Of a stretch of 64,000 bases of DNA, positions 25,401 to 33,388 are shown piece after piece. The stretch is from positions 1 through 64,000 of the forward strand of contig JAZTXM010000013.1 in assembly GCA_045636425.1 (NCBI GenBank), written 5' to 3'. The notes below the pieces were generated by a model. It ran no database searches. It had not been told where the DNA came from and was given only the letters and a program-made list of their open reading frames with translations. How positions within the stretch are numbered: the first letter of the stretch is position 1; the number at the start of each line of letters is the position of its first letter. The stretch is from UMGS1883 sp045636425 (GTDB taxonomy: Bacteria; Bacillota; Clostridia; UMGS1883). A program made the position numbers and the translations under genes.

Positions 25401-26407
25401 CACAGACCGCTCCTTTCAATGTTTTTCAGCACTGCCTTTGAAAGCTCATAAACAGCTTCAAAATCGCTGTAATTCATAACGCTCACACTGGAATGAATAT
25501 ACTTGCAGGGAACAGCAAGCACTGCTGTTTTTACGCCACTGTTGCTTCTTTGGATAGCTCCTGCGTCAGTTCCGCCGGCTGTTGTGCGTTTTATCTGAAG
25601 CTTAATATTATTTTCTGCCGCAATTTTTGTTATAAAATCAAAATACTCTTTATCGGAAATAGCAGCCATATCAACGGCTGTCATAACTGCACCTCCGCCT
25701 GAAGTGGTGACTGTTTTATGCGGCTTACTGCCGTGCACATCCGAACAGGTTGTTCCTTCAATAACGAGGGCAATATCGGGCTTTATATTATGTGCAGCAA
25801 CATTGGCACCTCTCAGCCCGACCTCCTCCTGTACAGAGAATACAAAGTACATATCACTTTCATAATCTTCTTTCATAAGCTCCATCATAATCGCACAGCC
25901 GGTGCGGTCATCAAGTGCCTTGGCTTTTATCATATTCTCGCCGAAAGCGGTATATTCTCCGTCAAATACTGCATAGTCGCCCATAGAGACAAGCTTTTCG
26001 GCTTCTTCCTTATCCTTAGCACCGATATCAATATATAAATCTTTCTTTTTAATAGGTGAATTAGCTTCGTCGGCACTTTGCAAATGAATAGCTTTTGCAC
26101 CAATGATGCCCGGTAATCTGTCTTTTCCGATAAGAACCTTTTTACTGCTTAAAACACTTGTGTCAATGCCTCCCAGCGTTTCAAATCTTAAAAAGCCCGC
26201 ATCTGTCACCTGTGTTATAATAAACCCAACTTCATCCATATGAGCACAAACCATAACTTTTTTGCCGCTTCCTTTTTTTCTGCATATGAGGTTTCCAATG
26301 GAATCAGTGTAGATTTCATCTGCCGTTACATTGCTTTTTATAAATTCACGAACCTCATCTTCAAAACCGGACGGAGCATTAAGGGAAACAAGTTCTTTTA
26401 CCAGCAT
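25400..26407 (-). CDS. M42-family aminopeptidase (second of three in tandem)
   Basis: This 335-residue paralogue keeps CAHMDEVGFII, DDRTGC, SVQEEVGLRGA, VIEGTTCSDVHG and GGTDAGAIQRSNSG. The metal-binding acidic residue region differs from its neighbours (EGTTCSD rather than DVSN or DVCHG), which suggests a different specificity. The start at 26407 has GAGGG at a good distance and overlaps the upstream paralogue by ten bases. It is translationally coupled on both sides. Confidence 0.9.
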   Translation of the reverse strand: MLVKELVSLNAPSGFEDEVREFIKSNVTADEIYTDSIGNLICRKKGSGKKVMVCAHMDEVGFIITQVTDAGFLRFETLGGIDTSVLSSKKVLIGKDRLPGIIGAKAIHLQSADEANSPIKKKDLYIDIGAKDKEEAEKLVSMGDYAVFDGEYTAFGENMIKAKALDDRTGCAIMMELMKEDYESDMYFVFSVQEEVGLRGANVAAHNIKPDIALVIEGTTCSDVHGSKPHKTVTTSGGGAVMTAVDMAAISDKEYFDFITKIAAENNIKLQIKRTTAGGTDAGAIQRSNSGVKTAVLAVPCKYIHSSVSVMNYSDFEAVYELSKAVLKNIERSGL

Positions 26408-27432
26408 AAACATTCACCCTCTTTCAATTGTACTGCAAAGGTAGCAATAAGCTTTGCGGCACTCTCAAGGTCGTTTGTATTGCATACTTCATAATTTGAG
26501 TGCATATATCTCAGTGGAACAGAAAGCAGTGCCGTGGGTACACCTGCACCGGAAACCTGAATTTCCCATGCATCAGTACCCGTGTCACCGCGGCATGCTT
26601 CAAGCTGTAGCTCGATACCGTCACGCCTCGCAAGCTCAATTATTCTTCGTGTCATTTTGCTGTGGAGATTTGGTCCCACTGTTATTACAGGTCCCTTCCC
26701 GCAGGGAAAAGCATCCTCCGATACTCCCGGAGATGTCCCGTGGCAGACGTCTATTGCTATGGCACAACCCGGCTTTATATGAGCGGCCGCGGTTTTTGCT
26801 CCTCTTAGCCCGACTTCCTCCTGTACCGTGGCAACGGCAATAATGTCGTTTTCAAGCTCAAAGGCAGATAATATTTCCAAAGCTTTCAATACAATTGCCA
26901 CACCTCCACGGTCATCAATACAGCGTGCGGCAACCATGTCTCCCATAAGAGGGGTAAAGAAAGTATTCATGGTTATTATATCGCCGATACTTACAAGCGC
27001 CTCTACCTTTTCCTTACTCATTCCCAAATCTATGCATAAGTCGGAAATCTTAGAAACCTTGCTGTTTCCTGAAAGCAGATGGGGAGGGGTAGCACCGATT
27101 ACTCCAAACAGCTTTTCCTTTCCCCAGACTGTTACTTCAGTTCCGGGAAGAATTTTCGGGTCAAACCCTCCTATAGGCACAAATCTTATGCTTCCGTTCT
27201 CGGTAATATCGCTCACCATAAAACCAAGCTCGTCCATATGCCCCTCAATCATTAAGGAGGGGGTAGAGGGGTTTGTACCTTTCTTTATTCCTATAACATT
27301 ACCGAGGGTATCAGTGTATACTTCATCGCAAAAGTCTGAAAACAGCCTCGTTACGCATTTTCGTATGCCGGATTCATTTCCGCTTACGCCAAATTCACCG
27401 TCAAGTATTTTTAAGTATTCCGATGCTTTCAT
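26398..27432 (-). CDS. M42-family aminopeptidase (first of three in tandem)
   Basis: This 344-residue paralogue keeps EGHMDELGFMV, DDRGGVA, TVQEEVGLRGA, IDVCHG and TGTDAWEIQVSGAGVP. The final motif carries Trp in place of the Ala-Gly of its neighbours (GTDAW versus GTDAG), so the three are not recent copies. It starts five bases after murD stops, and its GAAGGA binding site lies within the end of murD. Together the three may form mixed particles, as reported for paired TET peptidases in archaea; that is inference. Confidence 0.9.
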   Translation of the reverse strand: MKASEYLKILDGEFGVSGNESGIRKCVTRLFSDFCDEVYTDTLGNVIGIKKGTNPSTPSLMIEGHMDELGFMVSDITENGSIRFVPIGGFDPKILPGTEVTVWGKEKLFGVIGATPPHLLSGNSKVSKISDLCIDLGMSKEKVEALVSIGDIITMNTFFTPLMGDMVAARCIDDRGGVAIVLKALEILSAFELENDIIAVATVQEEVGLRGAKTAAAHIKPGCAIAIDVCHGTSPGVSEDAFPCGKGPVITVGPNLHSKMTRRIIELARRDGIELQLEACRGDTGTDAWEIQVSGAGVPTALLSVPLRYMHSNYEVCNTNDLESAAKLIATFAVQLKEGECLCW

Positions 27433-27436
27433 AAAA

Positions 27437-28810
27437 TCAATCCTTCAGATTATTAACGATTTCTTTAAAGAGATTTCCTCTTTCTTCAAAGTTTTTAAAC
27501 ATGTCAAAGCTGGTGCTTGCGTTTGAAAGCAACACAACATCACCCTCTGTTGCCGCAAGCCTTGCCGCGTTGACTGCTTCTTCATATGTTGTGCAAAAAT
27601 CCACGCAAATATCCTTTCCTATGCCTGTTTTTGCAACATATTTATCAAGTGCTTCTTTTATGATAGGACCTGTTTTTCCGATAAGAACAATATGCTTTGT
27701 TTTTTTCGCCAGATGCTCGCCTAAATCATCGTAGGGGATACCCTTATCCTTACCGCCTGTAATTAGAATTACTTTATCAAAAACCTTAAGCGTGTTAATT
27801 GTTCTGTTAGGGCTTGAATCGATTGAACTGTTATAGTAGCGTACTCCGTTAAATTCGCGAACAAATTCGATTCGGTGGGGAACCCCGCCAAAATTATGTG
27901 CTACCGAGATAACGGCATCATCTTTATATAAAGGATAGGTAGCCGCTATTGCCGTCATGTAGTTTTGTACATTATGCTCACCGGGGATTTTTATATCGCT
28001 GGTTTTTAAAAGTTTTTTGCCAAATGCAAAGATAAATTCTCCGTCTGAATAAACGTCACAATCACTATCATAGCCAAATACACGCACTGTTCCTTTTGCA
28101 TCATCTTTACATTGATAGGATTTCTCATTTGTTTTATTTACAACGAGAATGCTGTCCTTATCAGCGTGGATATATATATTCTTTTTGGCATCAATGTATT
28201 CCTCATATGACTTGTGAACATCTAAATGATTGGGTGACATGTTGGTTATAACGGAAATATCTGCACTTTTTTTCATTGTGTGAAGCTGAAAGCTTGAAAG
28301 TTCAAGTACAACAATGTCGTCGGGAGAAATTTCATCAGTTTTGCAAAGCAGGGGAGTGCCGATATTTCCTCCAACATGGCACTTATAGCCGCTTTCTTTT
28401 AAAATGTTATAAATAAGTGTCGTAGTTGTGGTTTTTCCGTCGCTTCCCGTTACTGCAACTATTTTTGAAGGACAAACCTCAAAAAACACTTCCATTTCGC
28501 TTGTAACAATGCTTCCATTTTTACGGGCTTTTTCGAGTGCAGGGAGGTCAAAACGCATTCCGGGCGTTTTAAAAATTATTTCACCCGATAAATTGTCAAG
28601 ATAGTTTTCTCCGCAATTAAGGTTAATACCCATGGAAAGAAGCTCGGATGCGGTATCGCCAAGCTCCGACTCGCTTTTTCTGTCGCACGCTGTAACAATT
28701 GCACCATTTTCATGTAAAAATTTAATAAGGGGGAGATTGCTTATTCCGATTCCCACTACCGATATATTTTTCCCTGTTACATATTTTTTAAAAGAATCAA
28801 ATTTTGTCAT
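27437..28810 (-). CDS. murD: UDP-N-acetylmuramoyl-L-alanine--D-glutamate ligase MurD
   Basis: MurD adds D-glutamate to the cell-wall precursor in the cytoplasm. The 457-residue protein has an N-terminal nucleotide-binding part (SVVGIGISNLPLIKFL), the ATP loop VTGSDGKTTTTTLIY, the NMSPNHLDVH motif and a C-terminal domain with LITGGKDKG. The start at 28810 gives the family's usual length; the frame extends 35 basic residues further upstream without support. It lies outside the usual dcw cluster, ahead of three aminopeptidase genes on the same strand. Confidence 0.93.
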   Translation of the reverse strand: MTKFDSFKKYVTGKNISVVGIGISNLPLIKFLHENGAIVTACDRKSESELGDTASELLSMGINLNCGENYLDNLSGEIIFKTPGMRFDLPALEKARKNGSIVTSEMEVFFEVCPSKIVAVTGSDGKTTTTTLIYNILKESGYKCHVGGNIGTPLLCKTDEISPDDIVVLELSSFQLHTMKKSADISVITNMSPNHLDVHKSYEEYIDAKKNIYIHADKDSILVVNKTNEKSYQCKDDAKGTVRVFGYDSDCDVYSDGEFIFAFGKKLLKTSDIKIPGEHNVQNYMTAIAATYPLYKDDAVISVAHNFGGVPHRIEFVREFNGVRYYNSSIDSSPNRTINTLKVFDKVILITGGKDKGIPYDDLGEHLAKKTKHIVLIGKTGPIIKEALDKYVAKTGIGKDICVDFCTTYEEAVNAARLAATEGDVVLLSNASTSFDMFKNFEERGNLFKEIVNNLKD

Positions 28811-28824
28811 AAAACCATATCCTC

Positions 28825-29442
28825 TTATCTGATGAAATTTGTTTTGATTTTTTCTTCTGCCACAGGCTTTTCTATTCCTGCGTTTTCTCCTGCCTTTATG
28901 CATTTTAAAAGCCACGCCATGTTCTTTCCTAATGTACGCATTGCCTGAACGCCTTCTTCGTCCCTTAGTATTTCTTCGGGAGTATTTCCGTGCACCATTG
29001 TCCAGTACTGTGCATTTACAATGGGCATTTCTTTAAATTCGGGGTATTTCAGAAGCTGGTCAAGGGTGGAAGTGCTTCCGCCTCGTCTGCAGCTTGCCAT
29101 AACAGCGCAGGGCTTAAGCCTGAGTGCCGCTCCGGCAGAATAAAATAATCTGTCAAGGAAAGAAGTCATCATTCCGCTTACAGAGGCATAATGAACTGGG
29201 GAGCCGAAAACAACGGCATCTGCATCGGAAAGAAGCTTAGCTGCCTCATTTACACAGTCGTCGGTAATACATTTTCCGTTAGCTATACAGTAATTACATC
29301 CCAAACATCCCTTCGTTGCGGTGCCTGCATGAAAAATTTCGGTATCAATACCTTCTTTTTCAAGCTCATTTGCAATTACGCTCAGGGCTGTGTATGTACA
29401 CCCGTTTTTCTTTGGGCTGCCGTTAAACAAAATAACTTTCAT
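28825..29442 (-). CDS. Flavodoxin-fold NADPH-dependent FMN reductase family protein
   Basis: The 205-residue protein opens MKVILFNGSPKKNGCTYTAL, the phosphate-binding loop for FMN, and contains CLGCNYCIANGKC, a cysteine-rich stretch typical of iron-sulfur flavoproteins, followed by FGSPVHYASVSGMM. It is likely a cytoplasmic flavin oxidoreductase; the substrate is unknown. ATG 29442 has GAAAGGAAG just upstream. It lies between the metallo-hydrolase lipoprotein and murD on the same strand. Confidence 0.85.
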   Translation of the reverse strand: MKVILFNGSPKKNGCTYTALSVIANELEKEGIDTEIFHAGTATKGCLGCNYCIANGKCITDDCVNEAAKLLSDADAVVFGSPVHYASVSGMMTSFLDRLFYSAGAALRLKPCAVMASCRRGGSTSTLDQLLKYPEFKEMPIVNAQYWTMVHGNTPEEILRDEEGVQAMRTLGKNMAWLLKCIKAGENAGIEKPVAEEKIKTNFIR

Positions 29443-29462
29443 AAAAAAACTTCCTTTCAAAA

Positions 29463-30509
29463 TTACGGATTGCAGTTTCCGCAAGGCTTATAGTTTATAT
29501 TAAGTGCTTCCTCTTTTGTATCAAAATAGATTCGATTGTTTTCCGAGGGCAGGTTTCTGCACTTCCGAGAATGTACCACCATTGATTTAATGTTTCCTAT
29601 AAAGCTCTTTTGTTTGTCACCATTTTCCGTGGATTCTTTGGGAACAACTTCCTCCGATGCGTTGTAGAGCTTTTTACCGTCAGTTCTGATAACTATGCTG
29701 CCGTTCTCATCTGTCCTAAGCACACTTGCACGAGTGTTTTCCAATCTTTTCAATACTTCATAATGAGGGTGACCGTAGGAATTATCCTTTCCGCATTGAA
29801 TCACGGCAATGGAGGGATTAACCTTTCGCAAAAATTCCGACGAAGAACCGTTTCTGCTCCCGTGATGTGCAACTTTTAATATGTCCGCAGACAAATCCTT
29901 TCCGTGATTTACAAGATAAGATTCCACAGGTCTTTCAATATCTCCTGTTACAAGAGTCTTAATGTCCTTGTATTTAACCATTACGACTAATGAGTTATGA
30001 TTTTCATCTCCGAAATCCGTTTCAGGAGACAAAAATTCAAACTCAAAAGGTCCTGCCGTGTACTTTTTACCAATATCGGGAATATATGGCGTGATGTTCT
30101 TCTGCTCAAGAACATCTACCATTCTTTCAAAAAAATAAGATGAGGACATTTCTCCGTTTAAAAATACATTCTTGACGTCAAACAGCCTGAGCACAGCACT
30201 GCTTCCTCCAAGATGGTCTTCATGCGGGTGAGTGCCGATAAGGTAATCAATAGATTTTATTCCTAAGTTTTGTAAATATTCGCAGAGCCTTCCACCGCTT
30301 TCATATGTACCGCAGTCAATAAGAATTGATGTCTCGCCGCTTCTGATCAATGTACAGTCGCCCTGACCAACATCTATAAAATGAAATTGTGCCGTATCAT
30401 CATTTTCTCCGATTTTCTCTGTGGTGATAGGTGAACGATGGGATGGGTGGCAGGCACACAATATTAGTGAGATAATTATTAGAAGTAACAGTAGTTTTCT
30501 TTTAACCAT
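29463..30509 (-). CDS. ComEC-like metallo-beta-lactamase lipoprotein with Ada-like C-terminal domain
   Basis: The 348-residue protein has a lipoprotein signal (SLILCAC), a metallo-hydrolase domain related to the soluble part of ComEC (FIDVGQGDCTLI, GTHPHEDHLGG, VTGDIE, VAHHGSRNG) and a C-terminal segment resembling the Ada zinc-binding domain (GNIKSMVVHSRKCRNLP ... YKPCGNCNP). The metal ligands are complete. It is probably an outer-surface phosphodiesterase or nuclease; the substrate is unknown. The start at 30509 has GGGAGAT before it. Similar two-domain proteins occur in other Firmicutes. Confidence 0.85.
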   Translation of the reverse strand: MVKRKLLLLLIIISLILCACHPSHRSPITTEKIGENDDTAQFHFIDVGQGDCTLIRSGETSILIDCGTYESGGRLCEYLQNLGIKSIDYLIGTHPHEDHLGGSSAVLRLFDVKNVFLNGEMSSSYFFERMVDVLEQKNITPYIPDIGKKYTAGPFEFEFLSPETDFGDENHNSLVVMVKYKDIKTLVTGDIERPVESYLVNHGKDLSADILKVAHHGSRNGSSSEFLRKVNPSIAVIQCGKDNSYGHPHYEVLKRLENTRASVLRTDENGSIVIRTDGKKLYNASEEVVPKESTENGDKQKSFIGNIKSMVVHSRKCRNLPSENNRIYFDTKEEALNINYKPCGNCNP

Positions 30510-30528
30510 GATAATCTCCCGATAAGCA

Positions 30529-30555
30529 AAGAGCCTGACCATACGTCAGGCTCTT
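30529..30555 (-). terminator. Terminator after ptsH
   Basis: A perfect 11 bp stem (30529-30539 with 30545-30555) with a 5-base loop lies just past the HPr stop codon on the minus strand, and 20 bases before the next gene's start. The T run after the stem is short. Confidence 0.7.
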
Positions 30556-30560
30556 AAAAT

Positions 30561-30824
30561 TTATTCTGTAAAATTTGAGGAAATAAGCTTATCCAAAGCC
30601 TCTAAAGCCACTTCTTCATCTGCTCCATCAGCGGTTAAAGTAACAGCAGTACCTCTTGTAATGCCCAAAGACAAAACTCCGAGCAGGCTCTTTGCATTAA
30701 CTTTGCGTTCATCCTTAGATATCCAGATTGAAGAGTTATACTCATTTGCTTTTTGTATGAAAAATGTTGCAGGACGTGCGTGTAATCCAACCTGATTCTG
30801 CACAACAATCTCTTTTGAAACCAT
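30561..30824 (-). CDS. ptsH: Phosphocarrier protein HPr
   Basis: HPr passes phosphate from enzyme I to sugar-specific PTS enzymes and, when phosphorylated on serine, acts in carbon catabolite control. The 87-residue protein carries the active His15 in VGLHARPATFF and the regulatory Ser46 in AKSLLGVLSLG, the target of HprK encoded later in this window. Having His15 it is HPr and not Crh. It has its own promoter and terminator and is not next to enzyme I. Confidence 0.95.
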   Translation of the reverse strand: MVSKEIVVQNQVGLHARPATFFIQKANEYNSSIWISKDERKVNAKSLLGVLSLGITRGTAVTLTADGADEEVALEALDKLISSNFTE

Positions 30825-30856
30825 AAACTGAAAGCTCCTTACTAAAAATATATATA

Positions 30857-30885
30857 ATTATATATCTTTTTCAACAAATAGTCAA
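30857..30885 (-). promoter_or_regulatory. Sigma-A promoter of ptsH
   Basis: On the minus strand TTGACT (30885-30880) and TATAAT (30862-30857) are 17 bases apart, 32 bases before the HPr start, with AAGGAG in the leader. Confidence 0.8.
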
Positions 30886-30902
30886 TAAATTTTTGAGGAA
30901 TT

Positions 30903-31538
30903 TTAATTTTTATTGAAATATCCTTTCGGAACGGTTCCGACAATCAATGTCTGTGCAATGGGCATCACGGATACAACTGTAATCGTACTGTTTGCAAGGG
31001 GTAATAAAATCTCTATATCAATACATATAGTAAGATCTATAGTGTGCAGAGTTTGATTAATTCCCGACTGTTCGAATTTGTGTGCAATATCCGCATGTGT
31101 AACCGATATAGGCTGAAACCTGAGCGGTATTTTGGGGCCTATTCCCGAAAGCAAATCAATCCCAAGAAGGCTTGAAAGATAAATTTCGGTTTTCATTGTA
31201 TCTGTATTATCGATTCTGTTTCCTATGGAAATGTCAAGCTCATTGGCAAAATTATTTATAAGGACGGAGTTCGCACTTACGGAAGTAACATTCCCGCTTG
31301 AATCTCTTGAAATAATCGTGATTTTGTCATATGTCAGAAATTCTTCCAGCATTAACCTTTTTATTTCCTCATCGATTATTCTCGAAACCTCATTTTCGGC
31401 TGTTTTTTGTGATACCGATATTATTGTAGGTCTTAAGTATTCTGAAAACAGATATACACCAAAAACAGATAGCAGTCCAATGAAAATCAGAGAAAAGCAG
31501 ACTGTTTTTTTAAAATGAGAAGCTCTGCCTTTAAACAC
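30903..31538 (-). CDS. yunB: Sporulation protein YunB
   Basis: The 211-residue protein has a membrane segment near residues 10-32 and resembles YunB, a mother-cell sporulation protein. Matching features are the middle segment SAVLINNFANEL-like SANSVLINNFANEL, the IPLG-like GIDLLSGIGPKIPLRF and the conserved end LLPLANSTITVVSVMPIAQTLIVGTVP. The GTG at 31538 is chosen because GAGGTGAT lies four bases upstream; the frame continues 19 codons further without a site. The binding site lies in the 3' arm of a hairpin (31542-31591). Its presence suggests the organism forms spores. Confidence 0.87.
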   Translation of the reverse strand: MFKGRASHFKKTVCFSLIFIGLLSVFGVYLFSEYLRPTIISVSQKTAENEVSRIIDEEIKRLMLEEFLTYDKITIISRDSSGNVTSVSANSVLINNFANELDISIGNRIDNTDTMKTEIYLSSLLGIDLLSGIGPKIPLRFQPISVTHADIAHKFEQSGINQTLHTIDLTICIDIEILLPLANSTITVVSVMPIAQTLIVGTVPKGYFNKN

Positions 31539-31541
31539 CGA

Positions 31542-31591
31542 TATCACCTCACAATAGTATATGCAATAGCCGAAAGATATGTGAAGTGATA
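31542..31591 (-). promoter_or_regulatory. Hairpin able to hide the yunB ribosome binding site, with promoter-like loop
   Basis: On the minus strand TATCACTTCACA (31591-31580) can pair over 12 bases, one of them U-G, with TGTGAGGTGATA (31553-31542), which contains the yunB binding site. The 26-base loop includes GCATATACTAT, similar to a sigma-E -10 element. A message started from this loop would lack the upstream arm and leave the site free, whereas read-through from pyk would hide it. Pairing is seen; the regulation is inferred. Confidence 0.55.
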
Positions 31592-31627
31592 CCATAAAAA
31601 ACAGGGAAGTGGGGTCAATTATTTTGC

Positions 31628-33043
31628 TTAGGTAATACTTTCAAGTCGTATGGTATTTGTCTGTCCTGATTTTCCGCTGGTTGTTCCGCCTACAATTATA
31701 ATGTTATCTCCCGGATTAAGGTCAAGAAGCTTTCCCGTTTTTCTTGAAGCACTATAGAACATAACCTCGGCAGAGGGATACTCCTCGCAAAGAACAGGGA
31801 TAACACCCCAGGACAGAGCGAGCTTACGCCATACTTTTGCGTTGGCGGTAAGGGCTACTATGTCAGCAATCGGACGAAATCTGGAAATAAACCTTGCTGT
31901 AGATCCCGACAATGTGCAAGCGGCAATGGCTTTTGCATCTACGCCGATTGCCATTGAACAAGCGGCATGGGAAACTGCATCTATATTATTTCTTATTTCG
32001 AAATCAGAATTGTGGAAACGCTTGTTATAATGAATATTATTTTCGGTTTCCTCGCATATGTCGCTCATTATTTTCACTGTCTGAACGGGATATTTTCCTG
32101 CCGCTGTTTCTCCGGACAGCATTACCGCACTGGTACCGTCATATACGGCGTTGGCAACGTCGGAAATTTCGGCACGGGTAGGACGGGGGTTGTGTATCAT
32201 AGATTCAAGCATTTCGGTAGCTGTAATTATTCTTTTTCCCATCATTCTGCATGCGGTTACAAGCTTTTTCTGTACGGCGGGAAGCTCTTTAAAGGGAATT
32301 TCAACTCCCAAATCTCCGCGTGCAATCATTACTCCCTCACAATGCTTACAAATATCATAGAGGTTATTTACACCGAATCTGTTCTCAATTTTTGCCACAA
32401 GACCAATTTCTTCGCCGCCGTTCTCTTTGAGAAAGGTTTTAATATCTATCATATCCTGTTCACAGGACACAAAAGAAGCGGCAATATAGTCTATGTCATT
32501 TTCTATGCCGAAAAGAATATCCTTTTTATCCTGCTCGCTGAGGAAGGTTTGTTTTAAAACCTTTTCGGGAAAACTCATACTTTTTTGGTTTGAAAGCTCG
32601 CCGCCTGTTATAACGTCACAAACAGCATCTGTCTCAGTAAGTTCCTTTACCTTGAAAATTACAAGGCCATTATTTACAAGTATGGTATCTCCGATATCAA
32701 GGTCATTAATCAGTCCCTTGTAATTGACGCTGACTTTTTCCTGATTACCCACAATCTCTTTTGTTGTAAAGGTAAAGGTATCACCGTCGTTTAATGTGAT
32801 TTTGCCGTTTTCAAAGGTTTTTATTCTATATTCAGGACCCTTCGTGTCAAGCATAATAGCTATCGGGGCAGATAGCTTCTCACGAACCTTCTTTATTAAA
32901 TCAATCATTTCTTTGTGCTGAGCATGTGTTCCGTGAGAAAAATTAAGCCTTGCCACATTCATTCCGGCAAGACACATTTTCGTCAATGTATCTTCATTGT
33001 TACATGCAGGGCCAACAGTGCATATAATCTTGGTTTTACGCAT
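31628..33043 (-). CDS. pyk: Pyruvate kinase
   Basis: Pyruvate kinase makes pyruvate and ATP from phosphoenolpyruvate in the last step of glycolysis. The 471-residue protein has the complete barrel: RKTKIICTVGPAC at the start, LDTKGPEYR, GVMIARGDLGVE and ATEMLESM, with the catalytic Lys in LVAKIENRFG. It ends with the regulatory C domain and lacks the extra PEP-utiliser domain found in Bacillus. AAAGAAAGGAA precedes the ATG. It has its own promoter. Confidence 0.96.
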   Translation of the reverse strand: MRKTKIICTVGPACNNEDTLTKMCLAGMNVARLNFSHGTHAQHKEMIDLIKKVREKLSAPIAIMLDTKGPEYRIKTFENGKITLNDGDTFTFTTKEIVGNQEKVSVNYKGLINDLDIGDTILVNNGLVIFKVKELTETDAVCDVITGGELSNQKSMSFPEKVLKQTFLSEQDKKDILFGIENDIDYIAASFVSCEQDMIDIKTFLKENGGEEIGLVAKIENRFGVNNLYDICKHCEGVMIARGDLGVEIPFKELPAVQKKLVTACRMMGKRIITATEMLESMIHNPRPTRAEISDVANAVYDGTSAVMLSGETAAGKYPVQTVKIMSDICEETENNIHYNKRFHNSDFEIRNNIDAVSHAACSMAIGVDAKAIAACTLSGSTARFISRFRPIADIVALTANAKVWRKLALSWGVIPVLCEEYPSAEVMFYSASRKTGKLLDLNPGDNIIIVGGTTSGKSGQTNTIRLESIT

Positions 33044-33087
33044 AATAAGTTCCTTTCTTTAGCATGATATTAGCTATGTTTTTACTT

Positions 33088-33116
33088 ATTTTACCACACG
33101 ACGTGTAATATTTCAA
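33088..33116 (-). promoter_or_regulatory. Sigma-A promoter of pyk, with palindrome in the spacer
   Basis: On the minus strand TTGAAA (33116-33111) and TAAAAT (33093-33088) are 17 bases apart. The spacer contains the perfect 11-base palindrome ACACGACGTGT (33096-33106), placed where a bound protein would block RNA polymerase. Confidence 0.65.
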
Positions 33117-33169
33117 CAACTTAAAGAAAGATAATCGTTTTTACTCGAAAAATCGCATCTTTTATCTGA

Positions 33170-33367
33170 TCATATTTTGTTGTTTGTTAAACCATATCCC
33201 TTTGCGATTCTGTTAGCATAGTAGTCCTCGTCTTTTTTTTCGTCTACAAGCTCATCATCGTCATCAAAAAGCTCCTCATAAAGCTGATCTTCGGGTAGGT
33301 CTGCCATTTCGGCATATTCACGGTCTATCATTTTTGAAATAAGCTTTTGTGCACCGTTTGTTTTCAT
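33170..33367 (-). CDS. Small acidic hypothetical protein
   Basis: A 65-residue soluble protein that I do not recognise. Its middle is strongly acidic (ELFDDDDELVDEKKDED) and it ends with ANRIAKGYGLTNNKI. ATG 33367 has a clear GGAGG nine bases upstream. It lies 21 bases after the membrane protein gene at 33389-34129 on the same strand, so the two are probably co-transcribed. The good ribosome binding site and gene spacing support that it is real. Confidence 0.65.
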   Translation of the reverse strand: MKTNGAQKLISKMIDREYAEMADLPEDQLYEELFDDDDELVDEKKDEDYYANRIAKGYGLTNNKI

Positions 33368-33388
33368 AAACAAAACCTCCGTATGCCA

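Noticed and set aside
24405..27432. Recent tandem duplication of the M42 genes
   Set aside because: The three proteins differ clearly in sequence and motifs, so they are old paralogues, not a fresh repeat or assembly artefact.
26828..27526. 232-residue open frame antisense to an M42 gene and murD
   Set aside because: It is the complement of conserved coding sequence; serine/proline-rich composition is typical of shadow frames.
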